Below are positions 8,818 through 18,317 of a stretch of 64,000 nucleotides of DNA, piece by piece (position 1 is the stretch's first letter; every line of letters starts with the position of its first letter). Position numbers and translations under genes: made by a program. Where the stretch lies: NCBI GenBank assembly GCA_949788275.1, contig OX460916.1:2294001-2358000 (forward strand), read 5' to 3'. This DNA is from Weeksellaceae bacterium. GTDB lineage: Bacteria > Bacteroidota > Bacteroidia > Flavobacteriales > Weeksellaceae. The notes beneath the pieces are model-generated. The model was not told the origin of the DNA. It searched no databases and worked only from the letters and a program-made list of their open reading frames with translations.

Positions 8818-11352
8818 ATGAAAAAGACGCTCTTATTATTAAGCTCATGTTTTGTTCTATCGCATGGGTTTAGCTATGCGCAAGTGATGACTCCACCGCC
8901 TAGTTACGATGTAAATCAGGCCGATAAAATGGCCATTTTTCGTGGCGAGGCTGAGCGAATTAACGCTTTGGTACATACGAAACTGGATTTAAAGTTCGAC
9001 TACCAAAAAGAACATGTTCTAGGGGAGGCTTGGGTAACTTTAAAACCCCATTTTTATGCGACGAATACATTGACCTTAGATGCCAAGGCCATGTTGATTC
9101 ATGAAGTTTCTTTGATGCAAGGAAACAGCAAGAAGAAATTGAAGTACAGCTACAACGACGAGGCATTAACCATTGAATTAGATAAAACGTATAAAAAAGA
9201 CCAGGAATACACCATTTACGTAAATTATACGGCACGCCCCAATGAGGTAAAGCAAGAAGGAAGTGCTGCGATTAACGATGCTAAGGGTGTTTATTTTATT
9301 AATGCGCAAGGAACGCGAAAAGATTACCCAACGCAAATTTGGACGCAAGGAGAGACACAGTCATCTTCTTGTTGGTTTCCGACCATTGATGAGACCAATC
9401 AGAAAACATCTCAGGAGATTTATTTAACCTATCCTTCTCAATACGTTTCTTTATCGAACGGTTCGTTGAAATCGTCGAAGAATAATACGAACGGAACGAA
9501 AACTGATTATTGGAAATTTGATCAAAAACATGCGCCTTACTTATTCTTTTTCGGAATTGGGGATTATGCGATTGTTAAAGACAAATGGAAAAATATTCCG
9601 GTAGAGTATTATGTTGAGCCTGCGTACAAGGATTATGCAAAACAGATCTTTGGGAATACACCTGAAATGATTCAGTTTTTCTCGGATTTATTAGATTACC
9701 CTTATCCTTGGGAAAAGTATTCGCAAATGACAGCACGAGAATATGTTTCGGGCGCTATGGAAAATACGACCGCTTCGCTTTTTCATGATGGGGTGCAACA
9801 AAAACCGGGACAGTTAATCGATGAAAACACGGCTGAATATGTGATTGCTCACGAATTATTTCATCATTGGTTTGGTGATTTAGTAACGGCTGAAAGCTGG
9901 GGAAACCTAACGGTGAACGAATCTTTTGCCAATTACTCGGAGTATTTATGGTTTGAACACAAGTACGGAAAAGAAAAAGCGGAAGAACACCGTTTTAACG
10001 AAATCGATGGGTATAAACAAGGTGATGGTCCTACGAAAAATTTAGTGCGTGTGCATTATCAGACTCGGGAAGATATGTTTGATGGGGTTTCTTACAATAA
10101 AGGCGGTGTGATTTTACATATGTTGAGAAATTTCTTAGGCGATGATGCTTTCTTTAAGGGATTGAATCACTATTTAAAAAAGCATGAATACGGTACCGCC
10201 GAGGCCGTACAGTTACGCTTAGCCTTAGAAGAGGTTTCGGGTCGTGACTTGAATTGGTTTTTCAATCAATGGTATTTTGCGAATGGACACCCTAATTTAA
10301 CGGTTGTTTCGGACTATAATCCGTCGGCTAAAAAAGTGAAGGTTATTGTCCGTCAGGATAGCAAAAATTTATTTGAATTTCCTTTTGCTGTCGATGTGGT
10401 TATTAACGGAAAAGCAACTCGCCATAATGTATGGGTCGGTAAAAAAGGGGAAACGGTTCTTGAATTTGATGCTGTGAAAAAACCGGATGTCGTGATTCCG
10501 AATGCCGATCAGATTTTATTAGCCGATTTAGAGGATAAAAAATCGACCGAAGAGTTTATTGCACAATACAAAGCGGGCGCTGGAAATTTCATTACCCGAA
10601 TGTTAGCGGTGAATGCGGTAGCCAATGCCCAAGCGACCAATCCGAAAGCGATGGATCTACTGATTGAAGCGCTGAAAGATCCGGCGGAAGGCATTCGAAT
10701 CGCTGCTTTGCACCAACTCGATAGTCAATCGGCCGCTTTTAGAGAAAAAGCAATTGCTGCAGTAAAACATCTTGCTGCAAATGATCCGAAAACAAAGGTT
10801 CAATCGGTTGCGTTAAGCGTCTTGAATGAAGCAAAAGAGTATGATGCGGCCCTTTTTGAGAAAGCGGCAAAAAGTCTATCGTATAGTGTACAAGGTGCAG
10901 GAATCACAGGAATCATTACCCAAAACCCTAGTCGATTAACTGAATTTAGCCAATTGGATGCGGAAGTGATTAAAAACAGTTCAGAATTAGGCTTTGCCCT
11001 TTTACCCAACTGGATTAAAGACAATAAGCTGGATAAGGCATCATTAATCGCCGAAAGTGCAGCCTTGTATGAGTTTACAAAATTTCAGAATGCAGCGAAA
11101 GGTCGTTTAGCAGAACAAGCATTTCAATGGATCATGAAAAATGATACCCCAGAAGCAACCGCTATAATTACGAAGATGCATGGACAGTATTATCCCTATT
11201 TAAAAGAGCAAAACCCCATGGCGGCAGAAGCGATTAAGCAAATGGCGACCAAGGGTGTTCAGTTGAAAAAAGAGGCGTCACTCAACAACGGGTCAGCGTC
11301 AATGAAAGAGCAACTAAAAAAATTAAATGATGTACTGAATAAGATGAAATAA
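8818..11352 (+). CDS. M1-family zinc metallopeptidase (aminopeptidase N-like), exported
   Basis: An 844-residue gluzincin peptidase expected in the periplasm or on the cell surface. I choose the ATG that begins a clean signal peptide (MKKTLLLLSSCFVLSHGF, cut near SYAQ) over an upstream ATG in the same frame. The N-terminal beta domain is followed by the substrate-recognition motif GAMEN (312-316) and the zinc site HELFHH (His345, Glu346, His349), with the third ligand Glu368 in NES. The C-terminal third is helical, with HEAT-like segments as in M1 enzymes. It sits between thyA and folA but has no evident functional link to them. Confidence 0.9.
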   Translation: MKKTLLLLSSCFVLSHGFSYAQVMTPPPSYDVNQADKMAIFRGEAERINALVHTKLDLKFDYQKEHVLGEAWVTLKPHFYATNTLTLDAKAMLIHEVSLMQGNSKKKLKYSYNDEALTIELDKTYKKDQEYTIYVNYTARPNEVKQEGSAAINDAKGVYFINAQGTRKDYPTQIWTQGETQSSSCWFPTIDETNQKTSQEIYLTYPSQYVSLSNGSLKSSKNNTNGTKTDYWKFDQKHAPYLFFFGIGDYAIVKDKWKNIPVEYYVEPAYKDYAKQIFGNTPEMIQFFSDLLDYPYPWEKYSQMTAREYVSGAMENTTASLFHDGVQQKPGQLIDENTAEYVIAHELFHHWFGDLVTAESWGNLTVNESFANYSEYLWFEHKYGKEKAEEHRFNEIDGYKQGDGPTKNLVRVHYQTREDMFDGVSYNKGGVILHMLRNFLGDDAFFKGLNHYLKKHEYGTAEAVQLRLALEEVSGRDLNWFFNQWYFANGHPNLTVVSDYNPSAKKVKVIVRQDSKNLFEFPFAVDVVINGKATRHNVWVGKKGETVLEFDAVKKPDVVIPNADQILLADLEDKKSTEEFIAQYKAGAGNFITRMLAVNAVANAQATNPKAMDLLIEALKDPAEGIRIAALHQLDSQSAAFREKAIAAVKHLAANDPKTKVQSVALSVLNEAKEYDAALFEKAAKSLSYSVQGAGITGIITQNPSRLTEFSQLDAEVIKNSSELGFALLPNWIKDNKLDKASLIAESAALYEFTKFQNAAKGRLAEQAFQWIMKNDTPEATAIITKMHGQYYPYLKEQNPMAAEAIKQMATKGVQLKKEASLNNGSASMKEQLKKLNDVLNKMK

Positions 11353-11374
11353 GCTCCTTTTTGTATATTTGTTC

Positions 11375-11404
11375 AGCTATCCTTGTTAAAGGATAGCTTT
11401 TTTT
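11375..11404 (+). terminator. Intrinsic terminator between the M1 peptidase gene and folA
   Basis: The arms AGCTATCCTT and AAGGATAGCT with a 4-base loop are followed by seven T residues. A TATATTTG -7-like motif (11364-11371) overlaps its left side and could serve folA. Confidence 0.85.
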
Positions 11405-11422
11405 AGCTAATTTTAAGAACAT

Positions 11423-11929
11423 ATGATTAAAATTATCGTTGCGAAAGCAAGCAACAATGTCATTGGAAACAAAAATGAACTAATTTGGCGTTTACCAAAT
11501 GACTTAAAACATTTTAAAGCAGCTACGAGTCACCATCCTATAGTGATGGGACGTAAAACGTACGAATCTTTAGGTCGTCCACTACCCAACCGCACCAATA
11601 TTGTTATCAGTAGAGACCAAAATTGGACGGATGAACAAATTACAAAAGCATCTTCGTTAGCACAAGGGTTGGCAGAAGCCCAGAAAATTGATGAAACGGT
11701 TTTTGTTATTGGAGGCGGACAGGTCTATAAACAAGCGATGGAATTTGCCGATGAATTATTGGTCACCGAAGTTCACCAAGAATTTGAAGGCGATACCTAT
11801 TTTCCCGAAATAGACGAGGAGATTTGGGAAGAAGTCTCGAGAGAGTATCACTATAAAGATGAACTTCACTTACAAGCCTATTCTTTTGTATGCTACCAGC
11901 GTATTAAAGAGGAGGAGCTAGAAGAGTAA
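11423..11929 (+). CDS. folA: Dihydrofolate reductase
   Basis: Reduces dihydrofolate to tetrahydrofolate with NADPH. The 168-residue protein shows the Met20-loop region NNVIGNKNELIWRLPNDLKHF with the catalytic acidic residue, the MGRKTYESLGRPLPNR motif at about 43-58 and the NADPH-binding VIGGGQVY near 94-101. It is the functional partner of thyA upstream. Its last 26 bases overlap the 3' end of the convergent DUF2752 gene. Confidence 0.95.
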   Translation: MIKIIVAKASNNVIGNKNELIWRLPNDLKHFKAATSHHPIVMGRKTYESLGRPLPNRTNIVISRDQNWTDEQITKASSLAQGLAEAQKIDETVFVIGGGQVYKQAMEFADELLVTEVHQEFEGDTYFPEIDEEIWEEVSREYHYKDELHLQAYSFVCYQRIKEEELEE

Positions 11930-12317
11930 AGGGATAAATAGCAATATTCCTAAGGATTCCGTAGACTACAATGATGATAAAAAAACCTAGAAGTATTCGG
12001 TTGTTATTCAATAATCGAATGCTTTTATGTTGGTTAAAAATAAAGTTGTAGCACCAAATGGCTAGAACATACATGAGCAATGGAAAAAAGAGAATTAAAA
12101 GCCCATTGTACTGCAAGGCTTGCTCTATTTCTAAATGAAATAAATGGTGTAAGGCGCGTTGTGATCCACAGCCTGGGCAATTGACCCCCAATAATGCATT
12201 AGAGGGGCAGCGAATAAAAGCAGATCCTTCTTGACTGGGGTTATTATTAAAAAAATAAAAAAACGTTCCGAATGCGATAGCAAAAATACCAGCTGTTTTA
12301 ATTAGACGTTTTTTCAT
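11904..12317 (-). CDS. DUF2752-family membrane protein
   Basis: The start is the ATG giving MKKRLIKTAGIF, preceded by a purine-rich AAGGAAC, instead of an ATG 54 codons upstream whose extension lacks protein-like character. The resulting 137 residues contain three hydrophobic helices (about 8-23, 67-90 and 103-125). The family motif CPGCGSQRALHHLF has Cys47 and Cys50, with Cys37 upstream. The cysteine pair may bind metal or be redox active, which is inference. The 3' end overlaps folA. Confidence 0.75.
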   Translation of the reverse strand: MKKRLIKTAGIFAIAFGTFFYFFNNNPSQEGSAFIRCPSNALLGVNCPGCGSQRALHHLFHLEIEQALQYNGLLILFFPLLMYVLAIWCYNFIFNQHKSIRLLNNNRILLGFFIIIVVYGILRNIAIYPFTLLAPPL

Positions 12318-12366
12318 GATTGTTCCTTTCTTAAGCGAAGCCTTAAAACTAGTATAAGTCCATAAA

Positions 12367-12393
12367 AAAAGCAAGGAAAATTCCTTGCTTTTG
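12367..12393 (-). terminator. Intrinsic terminator of the nucleoside-permease gene
   Basis: The arms AAAAGCAAGGAA and TTCCTTGCTTTT form a stem that on the minus strand runs into a T-tract, 22 bases after the permease stop codon. Confidence 0.85.
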
Positions 12394-12414
12394 TATTTTA
12401 TATAAATCCTTTTT

Positions 12415-13794
12415 TTAGTGTTGAATGTTTTCAACATCTTTTGGATCGTGTTTATGTTTAAACATAATGGCAAAAGCAATGGCTATTACTAGTGCATAGA
12501 TGGCGAAAGTTAACCAGATATGGTACCAATCTTTCATGATAACCACTCGGCTTAATAAACCATCGGGTTGAATGGTTGTATTGAAGGCATCTTTTAAAAT
12601 CGAAATAAAAGCTGGATTATCGATGGTTGTATCTAGTTTTACAGCCAAATCTGCTGCACTACTGTAATGCTCTGTGAAATACTTATCAATCATCCATCCC
12701 GAAGTTAAACTTCCAAAAACGGCTCCAAAACCATTGGTCATCATCATGAAAAGTCCTTGTGCCGATGATCTCATCTTCGAATCGGTATTGGTTTCAACGA
12801 AAAGTGAACCTGAAATATTGAAGAAATCGAACGCCATTCCATAAACCACACATGATAAAACAATCATCCATAAACCTTCGGCCGGATTTGAGAATCCCAA
12901 TAGACCAAAGCGCAATACCCAAGCAAACATGGAGATCAACATCACGTTTTTAATTCCGTAGCGTTTCAAAAAGAAAGGAATCGCTAAGATAAAAAGCGTT
13001 TCAGACACTTGTGAAATCGACATAATAATGGTTGAATAACGAACCACATAAGACTCTAAATACTTCGGATAGTGGCTGAATTCACTTAAGAAAACATCAC
13101 CATATGCATTGGTTAATTGCAAAGCACCACCCAAAAACATAGAGAAGAAAAAGAATAAGGCCATTTTATAATTAGCAAACAACTTAAAGGCATCTAAACC
13201 TAAAATTTGAATAATGGATGCGTTCTCTGGTGTATTCTTCTGTGGTGGGCATGGCGGCATGCTTAACGCATAGATGGCCAGAACAATTGCCCCGACACCA
13301 GCGATATAAAACTGATATTCAGTGGCTTTGTTACCGGATAAATTGGTAATCCACATCGCTACGATAAAACCAACCGTTCCCCATACACGAATAGGCGGGA
13401 AATCTTTTACAACATCATGTCCATTGGTATTTAATACATTGTAAGCAATGGAGTTATTCAGGGCTATTGTGGGCATATAGCAACACATTGCCAATAGCAT
13501 AATCCAAAAAAATGTATTGGGGTCATCTACCTGAGGGAGGTAGAATAAAACTGCTGCATAGCAGATATGCAAGAAAGCATAAAGACGTTCGGCATTAATC
13601 CATCGGTCAGCAATAATTCCTGTTAGCGTAGGCATGAACAAAGAGGCAAAACCCATGGTGGCGAAAATCGCTCCGAACTGTGCTCCTTCCCAATGTTTTG
13701 TACCGAACCAATAATTGGCAATGGTAATTAACCAAGCACCCCACACAAAAAATTGCATGAAATTCATTGCCGTTAGTCTAATTTTTAAAGACAT
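12415..13794 (-). CDS. MFS nucleoside permease (NupG/XapB-like nucleoside:H+ symporter)
   Basis: A 459-residue inner-membrane transporter with about twelve hydrophobic helices. The N-terminus LRLTAMNFMQFFVWGAW-type segment (here KIRLTAMNFMQFFVWGAWL) and the loop GIIADRWINAERLYAFLH are characteristic of the NupG subfamily of nucleoside permeases common in Bacteroidota. It has a large central loop and a C-terminal tail rich in His and Lys. The BFN-domain gene lies upstream with a 21-base gap and may be cotranscribed. The substrate is inferred from the subfamily only. Confidence 0.8.
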   Translation of the reverse strand: MSLKIRLTAMNFMQFFVWGAWLITIANYWFGTKHWEGAQFGAIFATMGFASLFMPTLTGIIADRWINAERLYAFLHICYAAVLFYLPQVDDPNTFFWIMLLAMCCYMPTIALNNSIAYNVLNTNGHDVVKDFPPIRVWGTVGFIVAMWITNLSGNKATEYQFYIAGVGAIVLAIYALSMPPCPPQKNTPENASIIQILGLDAFKLFANYKMALFFFFSMFLGGALQLTNAYGDVFLSEFSHYPKYLESYVVRYSTIIMSISQVSETLFILAIPFFLKRYGIKNVMLISMFAWVLRFGLLGFSNPAEGLWMIVLSCVVYGMAFDFFNISGSLFVETNTDSKMRSSAQGLFMMMTNGFGAVFGSLTSGWMIDKYFTEHYSSAADLAVKLDTTIDNPAFISILKDAFNTTIQPDGLLSRVVIMKDWYHIWLTFAIYALVIAIAFAIMFKHKHDPKDVENIQH

Positions 13795-13815
13795 AGTTGT
13801 ATATAATGAAGATAA

Positions 13816-14442
13816 TTAATTTTTAAAATTTTCAATGGCATCCCGAAGACGAGCGGCAAGCTCATAATCTTCATTCAACACAGCCTTCTTCATTTCATTC
13901 TCTAATTCGTCTTTCGACCAAGTAGAAAAATCATCTTCATTGGCTTCAACAGCAAACATTTCTATGTCCATATCCAGTTCATCGACTGTTTGAGCCAAAG
14001 GATCGTCCTCGTCGTCGTTGACAACATCAAGGAAAATACCTGCTTTTTCGATGACCTTTTCATAGGCATAGATATCTGCATTAAACCGAACAGCCAATGC
14101 GATAGCATCGGACGTACGAGAATCTATTTCGGCACGTTCGCCCGATTCGTTAATAAAGATAATGTTGGAATAAAATACGCCATCTTCTAATTTGTAGATA
14201 TAGACTGAATCTACTTTAAAAGAGAATTTACTCCCCAATGATAAAAATAGATCATGGGTAAGTGGTCTAGGCGGATTGATGTCTTTTTCAAGGGCTAAGG
14301 CAATTGACTGTGCCTCAAAACTCCCAATAATAATAGGTAGCTTCCTTCCACCTACGCTTTCTTCTAAAATTAAAGCATAGGCTCCAGTCTGTGTTTGACT
14401 GTAGGAAATTCCTTTTATATCTAATTTGATTAAATTATCCAT
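13816..14442 (-). CDS. Bifunctional nuclease (BFN/DUF151) domain protein with C-terminal UVR motif
   Basis: A 208-residue protein. Residues 1-140 form a BFN domain with the typical core GRKLPIIIGSFEAQSIALAL, the RPLTHDLF segment and SRTSDAIALAVRF. After an acidic linker (about 145-172), a UVR motif (KAVLNEDYELAARLRDAI, about 185-202) completes the protein. The same BFN-UVR order is seen in many Bacteroidota. Related plant proteins have nuclease activity, but the bacterial role is not established. Confidence 0.85.
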   Translation of the reverse strand: MDNLIKLDIKGISYSQTQTGAYALILEESVGGRKLPIIIGSFEAQSIALALEKDINPPRPLTHDLFLSLGSKFSFKVDSVYIYKLEDGVFYSNIIFINESGERAEIDSRTSDAIALAVRFNADIYAYEKVIEKAGIFLDVVNDDEDDPLAQTVDELDMDIEMFAVEANEDDFSTWSKDELENEMKKAVLNEDYELAARLRDAIENFKN

Positions 14443-14497
14443 TTGGCGGTAAATCTATGAAAAACTAGTGAAATTTTAATAATTATTTAATGTATAA

Positions 14498-14531
14498 AAA
14501 AATAATCCGAACCATAAAAATGATTCGGATT
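14498..14531 (-). terminator. Intrinsic terminator of the etfBA operon
   Basis: The arms AATCCGAA and TTCGGATT form a stem that on the minus strand is followed by ATTTTTTT, 23 bases past the etfA stop codon. Confidence 0.8.
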
Positions 14532-14553
14532 AAAAAATATTTTAGGAAAATCC

Positions 14554-15513
14554 TTAGGCAACGCCTTTAAATTTCTTAATTTCTTCAATTAATTTAGGTA
14601 CGATTTCAAAAGCATCGCCTACGATTCCGTAGTCGGCAGCTTTAAAGAAAGGTGCCTCAGCATCACTGTTAATCACCACAATTGTTTTAGACCCGTTAAC
14701 ACCAGCTAAATGCTGAATAGCGCCGGAGATCCCAATGGCGATGTATAAGTTTGGTGCAATTGCTTTCCCTGTTTGACCGACATGTTCTGCATGCGGTCTC
14801 CACCCGATATCAGCGACTGGTTTCGATGAAGCTGTAGCAGCCCCTAAAAGATCGGCTAATTCTTCAATCATTCCCCAGTTCTCTGGACCTTTCAATCCAC
14901 GACCTGCAGAAACAACCGTTTCAGCTTCTTTTAAATCGACTTTATCCGATGAAGCATGTTCAACTGAAATCACTTTTACTTTCGCATCAGCATCTGTAAC
15001 AGATACGGTTGCTGTTTCTTCTGATCCAGTTACTGCGTTCTCTTTTGTACCGAATGCATTTTGTAAAACCGTTACAACCACTTTCCCTTGAACAGCCACA
15101 GTTTCAATCCCTTTACCAGAGAATGCTTTACGTGCAACCGTAAATGGAGCAAGTGCTGTAGGCGCTTTTTCAACATTGGTTACCAAAGAAGCGTCTGCTT
15201 TTAATGCTAATAAAGGCGCTATTGAAGCCGCGTCATTGGTAGAAGGTAAAACAATAACCTCGCCTTGAGCTACTTCAGCAAGTGCTTTAGCAAAAACATT
15301 TGCATCAAAGTTTTTTAAGGTTGCGTTGTCGATTTTAACGACTTTCGACGCCCCATATTTATATAATTCGTCAGAAGCATCTGTTACATTGATAGCGATT
15401 GCTGTCACCGTATCTCCAGCTACATCAGCTGTTGCTTTCGCGTAAGCGACTGCTTCTAAACCTGCTTTTTTATATTTTCCGTCGTAAGACTCTGCGTAAA
15501 CAAAAATTGCCAT
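14554..15513 (-). CDS. etfA: Electron transfer flavoprotein, alpha subunit
   Basis: The FAD-carrying subunit of the cytoplasmic ETF heterodimer, which passes electrons from acyl-CoA and related dehydrogenases towards the quinone pool. The N-terminal ETF domain starts at residue 1. The C-terminal FAD-binding domain is marked by SAGRGLKGPENWGMI near 202-216, WRPHAEHVGQTGK near 242-254 and GISGAIQHLAG near 262-272. The 319-residue length is normal. It is read 27 bases after etfB. Confidence 0.94.
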   Translation of the reverse strand: MAIFVYAESYDGKYKKAGLEAVAYAKATADVAGDTVTAIAINVTDASDELYKYGASKVVKIDNATLKNFDANVFAKALAEVAQGEVIVLPSTNDAASIAPLLALKADASLVTNVEKAPTALAPFTVARKAFSGKGIETVAVQGKVVVTVLQNAFGTKENAVTGSEETATVSVTDADAKVKVISVEHASSDKVDLKEAETVVSAGRGLKGPENWGMIEELADLLGAATASSKPVADIGWRPHAEHVGQTGKAIAPNLYIAIGISGAIQHLAGVNGSKTIVVINSDAEAPFFKAADYGIVGDAFEIVPKLIEEIKKFKGVA

Positions 15514-15540
15514 TTTTTCTTAGTTTTTAAGGTGAATAGA

Positions 15541-16290
15541 TTAGATTACTTTCGCTTCTTCGTGTAATAAACGAACTAATTCGGCTACATTATCTTTATC
15601 GATTAATGTTACATTACCACGAGAGGCCGGTTTTTCATAGCCAACGACTGAAATTTTAGAATCAGCAGCGCCATCAGCGGCTACAACAGCAATTTGCTTT
15701 GTTCTCGCTTGCATGATACCACGCATGTTCGGAATTCTAAGAGCTGCTTCTTCAACTAAGCCTTTTTGACCAGCTATAATTGCAGGTAAAGTCACTTCAA
15801 CCGTTTCTTTTCCGCCATCGATTTCACGAACAGCTTTCGCTGAAGATCCATCCACCTCTAATCCAATACATCCATTGACAAAACCATAATCCAATAGACC
15901 TGCTACTAAACCTGGTACTGCACCACCATTATAATCAATCGATTCCTTTCCTGTTAACACTAGATCGAAACCACCTTCTTTCGCTACTTTTGCAATTTGT
16001 TTTGCAACAAATAAATCATCTTTCGCATCCGAATCTACACGAATCCCATCGTTGGCACCAATTGCCAAAGCTTTACGCATAACAGGATCTACTGAAGCAT
16101 CACCAACCGTAAGGATTGTCACTGTTGCTCCTGCTTTTTCTTGTAATTCAACCGCTTTATTTAAACTAAATTCATCATGTGGGTTAATAACGAACTGAAC
16201 ACCGTTTTTATCAAACTCTTTTCCGTCGCCTGTGAAGTTGATTTTTGCTGTAGTATCTGGTACACTACTAATACAAACTAATATCTTCAT
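15541..16290 (-). CDS. etfB: Electron transfer flavoprotein, beta subunit
   Basis: The AMP-binding partner of EtfA, 249 residues. It shows the ETF N-terminus KILVCISSVPDT, the NPHDEFSLNKAVEL segment and the AMP-loop region VLTGKESIDYNGGAVPGLVA near residues 110-129. The C-terminal recognition segment IPNMRGIMQARTK is near 187-199. It is the first gene of the etfBA pair; the 68 bases upstream are very A+T rich, with no clear promoter match. Confidence 0.93.
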   Translation of the reverse strand: MKILVCISSVPDTTAKINFTGDGKEFDKNGVQFVINPHDEFSLNKAVELQEKAGATVTILTVGDASVDPVMRKALAIGANDGIRVDSDAKDDLFVAKQIAKVAKEGGFDLVLTGKESIDYNGGAVPGLVAGLLDYGFVNGCIGLEVDGSSAKAVREIDGGKETVEVTLPAIIAGQKGLVEEAALRIPNMRGIMQARTKQIAVVAADGAADSKISVVGYEKPASRGNVTLIDKDNVAELVRLLHEEAKVI

Positions 16291-16358
16291 AATTTTGTGT
16301 TTAAAATTTAATTAATGTAAAAATAAATAAATAATTTTATTATGCAAGCATAGTAAGC

Positions 16359-17195
16359 TTATTTCTTAACAAGACTTTGGCCACTGGCTTTAAGTTGCTT
16401 CTTATAAACTGCATTTGAAACCAATACGCTAAATTCATACAGTAACCAAAGCGGTATAGTGACCAAGATCATACTGTATACATCGTTTGGTGTAATGGCC
16501 GCTGCAATTACAAGAACAACAATAAATGCATGCTTTCTATAGGTTCTTAAAAAGCTTGGTGTAAGTAAGCCAATACTCGTTAGAAAATAAACGAAAACAG
16601 GCATTAAGAACATCAGCCCTAAAGATAGTAATAATTGTACGAATAAATCGATATAACTGGGTAAAGTCCATGTATTTCCAACGCCAAAAGGATCATAGGT
16701 AAACAAGAACTGTGTACACAACGGAAGGAGCAGGTAGTAACTAAACAACACGCCCGTTACAAAAAATAGGGTTACAGCGGCTATTGTTGCTCCAGCATAT
16801 TTACGCTCTGTCACTCTTAAAGCTGGTTTTACAAACTTCCATAATTCATAAATAATATAAGGCACTGCCAAGATAATTCCGCAAACGATGACAGCAAAAA
16901 ACTGGGAAGTAATTTGTCCGGATGGATTTAAGTTGGTCATATCTTGGGAGATATCAAAGGCCTCGGTATAAATTTTACCATAGCCCGAAAGCTCACCAAA
17001 CCTATTGAACCACTCAAACGTTGGGAAGGTTGATTTTAAAGGAGCCATGATCACATAATCGACCAATTCTTCCCAGAAATAGGCCACGATAATGGAGGTG
17101 AATACAATGGCTAAAATGGACCGAGTTAAATGGCCTCTTAATTCTCCGACATGCCCTAAGAAAGACATATCTGCTCTGTTTTTATTATTTGCCAT
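16359..17195 (-). CDS. tatC: Sec-independent (Tat) protein translocase subunit TatC
   Basis: The receptor subunit of the twin-arginine translocase in the inner membrane, 278 residues with six predicted helices. The family N-terminus MSFLGHVGELRGHLTRS carries the HVGELR motif with the essential Glu. The FVKPALRVTERKYA segment near 140-153 and the PNDVYSMILVTIPLWLLYE segment near the end are typical. TatA/B is not in this window. It is the downstream partner of the sugar-phosphate isomerase gene, with 7 bases between. Confidence 0.93.
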   Translation of the reverse strand: MANNKNRADMSFLGHVGELRGHLTRSILAIVFTSIIVAYFWEELVDYVIMAPLKSTFPTFEWFNRFGELSGYGKIYTEAFDISQDMTNLNPSGQITSQFFAVIVCGIILAVPYIIYELWKFVKPALRVTERKYAGATIAAVTLFFVTGVLFSYYLLLPLCTQFLFTYDPFGVGNTWTLPSYIDLFVQLLLSLGLMFLMPVFVYFLTSIGLLTPSFLRTYRKHAFIVVLVIAAAITPNDVYSMILVTIPLWLLYEFSVLVSNAVYKKQLKASGQSLVKK

Positions 17196-17202
17196 AGATT
17201 TA

Positions 17203-18168
17203 TTATTCGATGCCTTCGTTTAAAATTGAATGAATATCGACGATGCCATAATACGTATTATCTTCATCGACGACAACCAATTGGCCAATACTATTCTGAC
17301 GCAATAAAGCCAAGGCTTCTCGTGCTAACGTCGCTTTTTGAATGGTCTTGGGATTCATTGTGGCGATGTCTTTGGCTTGCAAATGCTGAAAATCAGTATA
17401 CTTAAGCAGCATACGTCTTAAATCGCCATCGGTTATTACACCAACAATTTGGTTGTTTTCTAGAACGGCAGTAATTCCGTGCTTTCCCGACGTTAATGAA
17501 TTAATTACCTCAGCAATGGTAGAATCAGGAGAAACTGAAGGCTTTCTCGAAGGATCAACCATATTCTCCACTTTCCACAATAAACGCTTTCCTAAAGCCC
17601 CCCCTGGGTGGTACTTCGCAAAATCGTTTTCAGTAAACGAACGAAACTGCATTAACGCGACCGCTAACGCATCGCCCATCACTAGTTGAGCCGTAGTTGA
17701 AGAAGTAGGAGCCAAATTATTTGGGCAAGCTTCTTTGGTAACCGAAACATCTAAAACGATATCAGAACATTTGGCTAATTCCGACTGTAGATTTCCGGTT
17801 AGACCAATCAACACCGTGGAATATGATTTTAACAATGGCGCTAAATAGGCAATTTCTGGCGTATTTCCGCTTTTCGAAATGCAAATAACAACATCCGCTG
17901 GCCTGACAAGACCTAAATCGCCATGAATGGCTTCGGTAGCATGAAGAAATTGAGCAGGCGTACCTGTAGAATTAAATGTTGCGACTAATTTATTGGCTAT
18001 ATGGGCACTTTTTCCCACGCCAACAACGACTAATTTTCCTGAGGTGTTCGCTATGGCGTAAACGGCTTCTGCAAAGGAATCGTTTAAACGTTCGGCGATT
18101 GCTTTTAGCTCAAAAATCTCTTCTTGAAAGACTTTCTGAGCACTATTTAATAATTGAGTTTTTTCCAA
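17203..18168 (-). CDS. kdsD: Arabinose-5-phosphate isomerase (KdsD/KpsF type)
   Basis: Interconverts ribulose-5-phosphate and arabinose-5-phosphate, the first step towards KDO for lipopolysaccharide. The 321-residue protein has an N-terminal SIS domain (GVGKSAHIANKLVATFNSTG, about 49-68, and the ATEAIHGDLG segment) and two C-terminal CBS domains (about 205-255 and 270-320). The cysteine in CISKSGNTPE lies before the sugar-phosphate-binding serines. It shares an operon with tatC. GutQ-type isomerases share the architecture. Confidence 0.88.
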   Translation of the reverse strand: MEKTQLLNSAQKVFQEEIFELKAIAERLNDSFAEAVYAIANTSGKLVVVGVGKSAHIANKLVATFNSTGTPAQFLHATEAIHGDLGLVRPADVVICISKSGNTPEIAYLAPLLKSYSTVLIGLTGNLQSELAKCSDIVLDVSVTKEACPNNLAPTSSTTAQLVMGDALAVALMQFRSFTENDFAKYHPGGALGKRLLWKVENMVDPSRKPSVSPDSTIAEVINSLTSGKHGITAVLENNQIVGVITDGDLRRMLLKYTDFQHLQAKDIATMNPKTIQKATLAREALALLRQNSIGQLVVVDEDNTYYGIVDIHSILNEGIE

Positions 18169-18317
18169 AACAAATACTATTGTCTAATTTTATTTTTCTA
18201 CGTACCTTTAACCTCCTTTTTTACTTCTATTCAATTGAATATATAAGTAGAAGTATTTTGAGAATTCAAATATAGGAACTATTTAATTTATAATATTAAT
18301 TTTAGTCTTTTGTGTAG

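Noticed and set aside
12318-12479. Upstream 54-codon extension of the DUF2752 gene
   Set aside because: It overlaps the 3' end and terminator of the nucleoside-permease gene and lacks protein-like composition.
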